Below are positions 63,500-64,000 of a DNA stretch of 64,000 nt, in pieces. The DNA is from Pseudoxanthomonas indica (GTDB lineage Bacteria > Pseudomonadota > Gammaproteobacteria > Xanthomonadales > Xanthomonadaceae). The position numbers were made by a program, and so were the translations under genes. The stretch lies in the NCBI RefSeq assembly GCF_900167565.1, contig NZ_FUZV01000001.1, positions 1,899,001 through 1,963,000 on the forward strand, in the 5' to 3' direction. Under the pieces are notes generated by a model. It was given only the letters and a program-made list of their open reading frames with translations, made no database searches and was not told where the DNA came from. Numbering within the stretch: position 1 is the first letter of the stretch; every line of letters starts with the position of its first letter.

Positions 63500-64000
63500 A
63501 CGTGTTCCGTACCGTAATGACGGTGATGCGCAAGGAGCTCAAGGATCTGGCGCGCGATCGCCGGACATTGGCGCTGGCCCTGTTCCTGGGACCGCTGTTG
63601 TATCCGGCCCTGATGCTCGGCATGGGCTCGCTGGCGGAGAAGCGCGCCAAGACCCAGATCGACAAGGAGCTGGAGATTCCGGTGGTGGGTCGCGAGTACG
63701 CGCCCAACCTGGTGGCCTTCCTGCAGGGCTATGGCTTGAAGGCCGTGGCGCCGCCGGCCGACCTGACCGCTGCGATCCGCAAGCAGGAAGTGGATGTGGC
63801 GCTGCGCATCAGCCCCGAGTTTCCCGCCGATTGGCGCGCCGGCAAGCCGGCGCTGGTTGAGATCCTGAAAGACAGCACGCGACGCGATGCCGAGATTCCC
63901 AGCCGGCGCCTGGAGAGCGTGTTGAATGCCTACAGCCAGCAAGCCGGCGCGTTGCGCCTGCTTTCGCGCGGCATCGATGCTTCGATTTCCAAACCGATCA
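63496..64000 (+). CDS. natB: ABC permease (NatB-like), N-terminal part
   Basis: The gene runs off the window: 168 residues are seen. It begins MRKELKDLARDRRTLALALFLGPLLYPALMLGM, typical of NatB, with one membrane segment, then a large periplasmic domain (KELEIPVVGREYAPNLVAFLQ). Translationally coupled to natA. Confidence 0.85.
   Translation, partial: MNVFRTVMTVMRKELKDLARDRRTLALALFLGPLLYPALMLGMGSLAEKRAKTQIDKELEIPVVGREYAPNLVAFLQGYGLKAVAPPADLTAAIRKQEVDVALRISPEFPADWRAGKPALVEILKDSTRRDAEIPSRRLESVLNAYSQQAGALRLLSRGIDASISKPI

Overview
The window is GC-rich, densely packed bacterial chromosome with little intergenic space. It has no prophage, transposase, rRNA, tRNA or CRISPR array that I can recognise. 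Gene content points to a gammaproteobacterium of the Xanthomonadaceae/Lysobacteraceae (Xanthomonas, Stenotrophomonas, Lysobacter, Pseudoxanthomonas and relatives). The signs are a phosphorylation-type ECF sigma factor next to a Ser/Thr kinase, the Xanthomonad form of thymidine kinase, PlsB, TtcA, RdgC, AceK, HrpB, YceH, many small lipoproteins, and GTAG-headed REP sequences of the Stenotrophomonas/Pseudomonas type. The genus is inference.

Layout. 1-5.5 kb: the end of an outer-membrane porin, an MHS-family transporter with an extra periplasmic domain, a ParE/RelE-type toxin-antitoxin pair, an EF-hand protein, a fatty-acid desaturase and a lone ABC ATPase. 5.5-10.6 kb: mutM, the ECF sigma/kinase signalling pair and tdk. 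10.6-19.5 kb: rep, yceH, an e(P4)-type acid phosphatase coupled to pyrF, a candidate small RNA, a lipoprotein and plsB. 19.5-28.6 kb: a repeat element, a FeeM-like acyltransferase, ttcA, rdgC, a YgjP-like metalloprotease, hemH and tatABC. 28.6-33.4 kb: a cobalamin riboswitch followed by class Ia ribonucleotide reductase nrdA-nrdB, the two genes separated by an inverted REP-like dimer. 33.4-43.7 kb: exported hydrolases, two protease-inhibitor-like lipoproteins, a three-domain secreted unknown, an SDR/LysR pair, purU, a TSUP permease, an M20 amidohydrolase, queF and a LysM protein. 43.7-51.2 kb: a second copy of the repeat element, icd, a LysR gene overlapping aceK, and a Pat-like acetyltransferase/CoA ligase. 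51.2-64 kb: an exported methyltransferase, rluE, a REP dimer, hrpB, tatD, panE, two ABC-2 exporter modules (the second cut by the window end), a flavin reductase and a large alpha/beta-hydrolase lipoprotein.

Genes that work together: AceK is the kinase/phosphatase of Icd, and Icd keeps the target serine, so the 44-48.5 kb block sets the split between TCA cycle and glyoxylate shunt. The sigma factor and adjacent kinase probably form a phospho-activated transcription switch. The riboswitch probably shuts off the B12-independent reductase when B12 is present. TatABC exports folded proteins.

Most unusual observations: (1) two approximately 150-bp copies of a multi-hairpin intergenic element, at 19.5 and 43.8 kb, whose stems differ between copies mainly by paired changes and which both lie just behind a gene's terminator hairpin; (2) a probable free-standing small RNA at 15.53-15.65 kb with twin CCGG hairpins and its own promoter and terminator; (3) the sigma factor whose acidic DAED motif is DATA, with a threonine placed to be phosphorylated; (4) a toxin gene that appears to start at CTG; (5) an 18-residue exact protein duplication encoded by strongly diverged synonymous codons. 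Genes are called from the sequence by eye. No database search was run.
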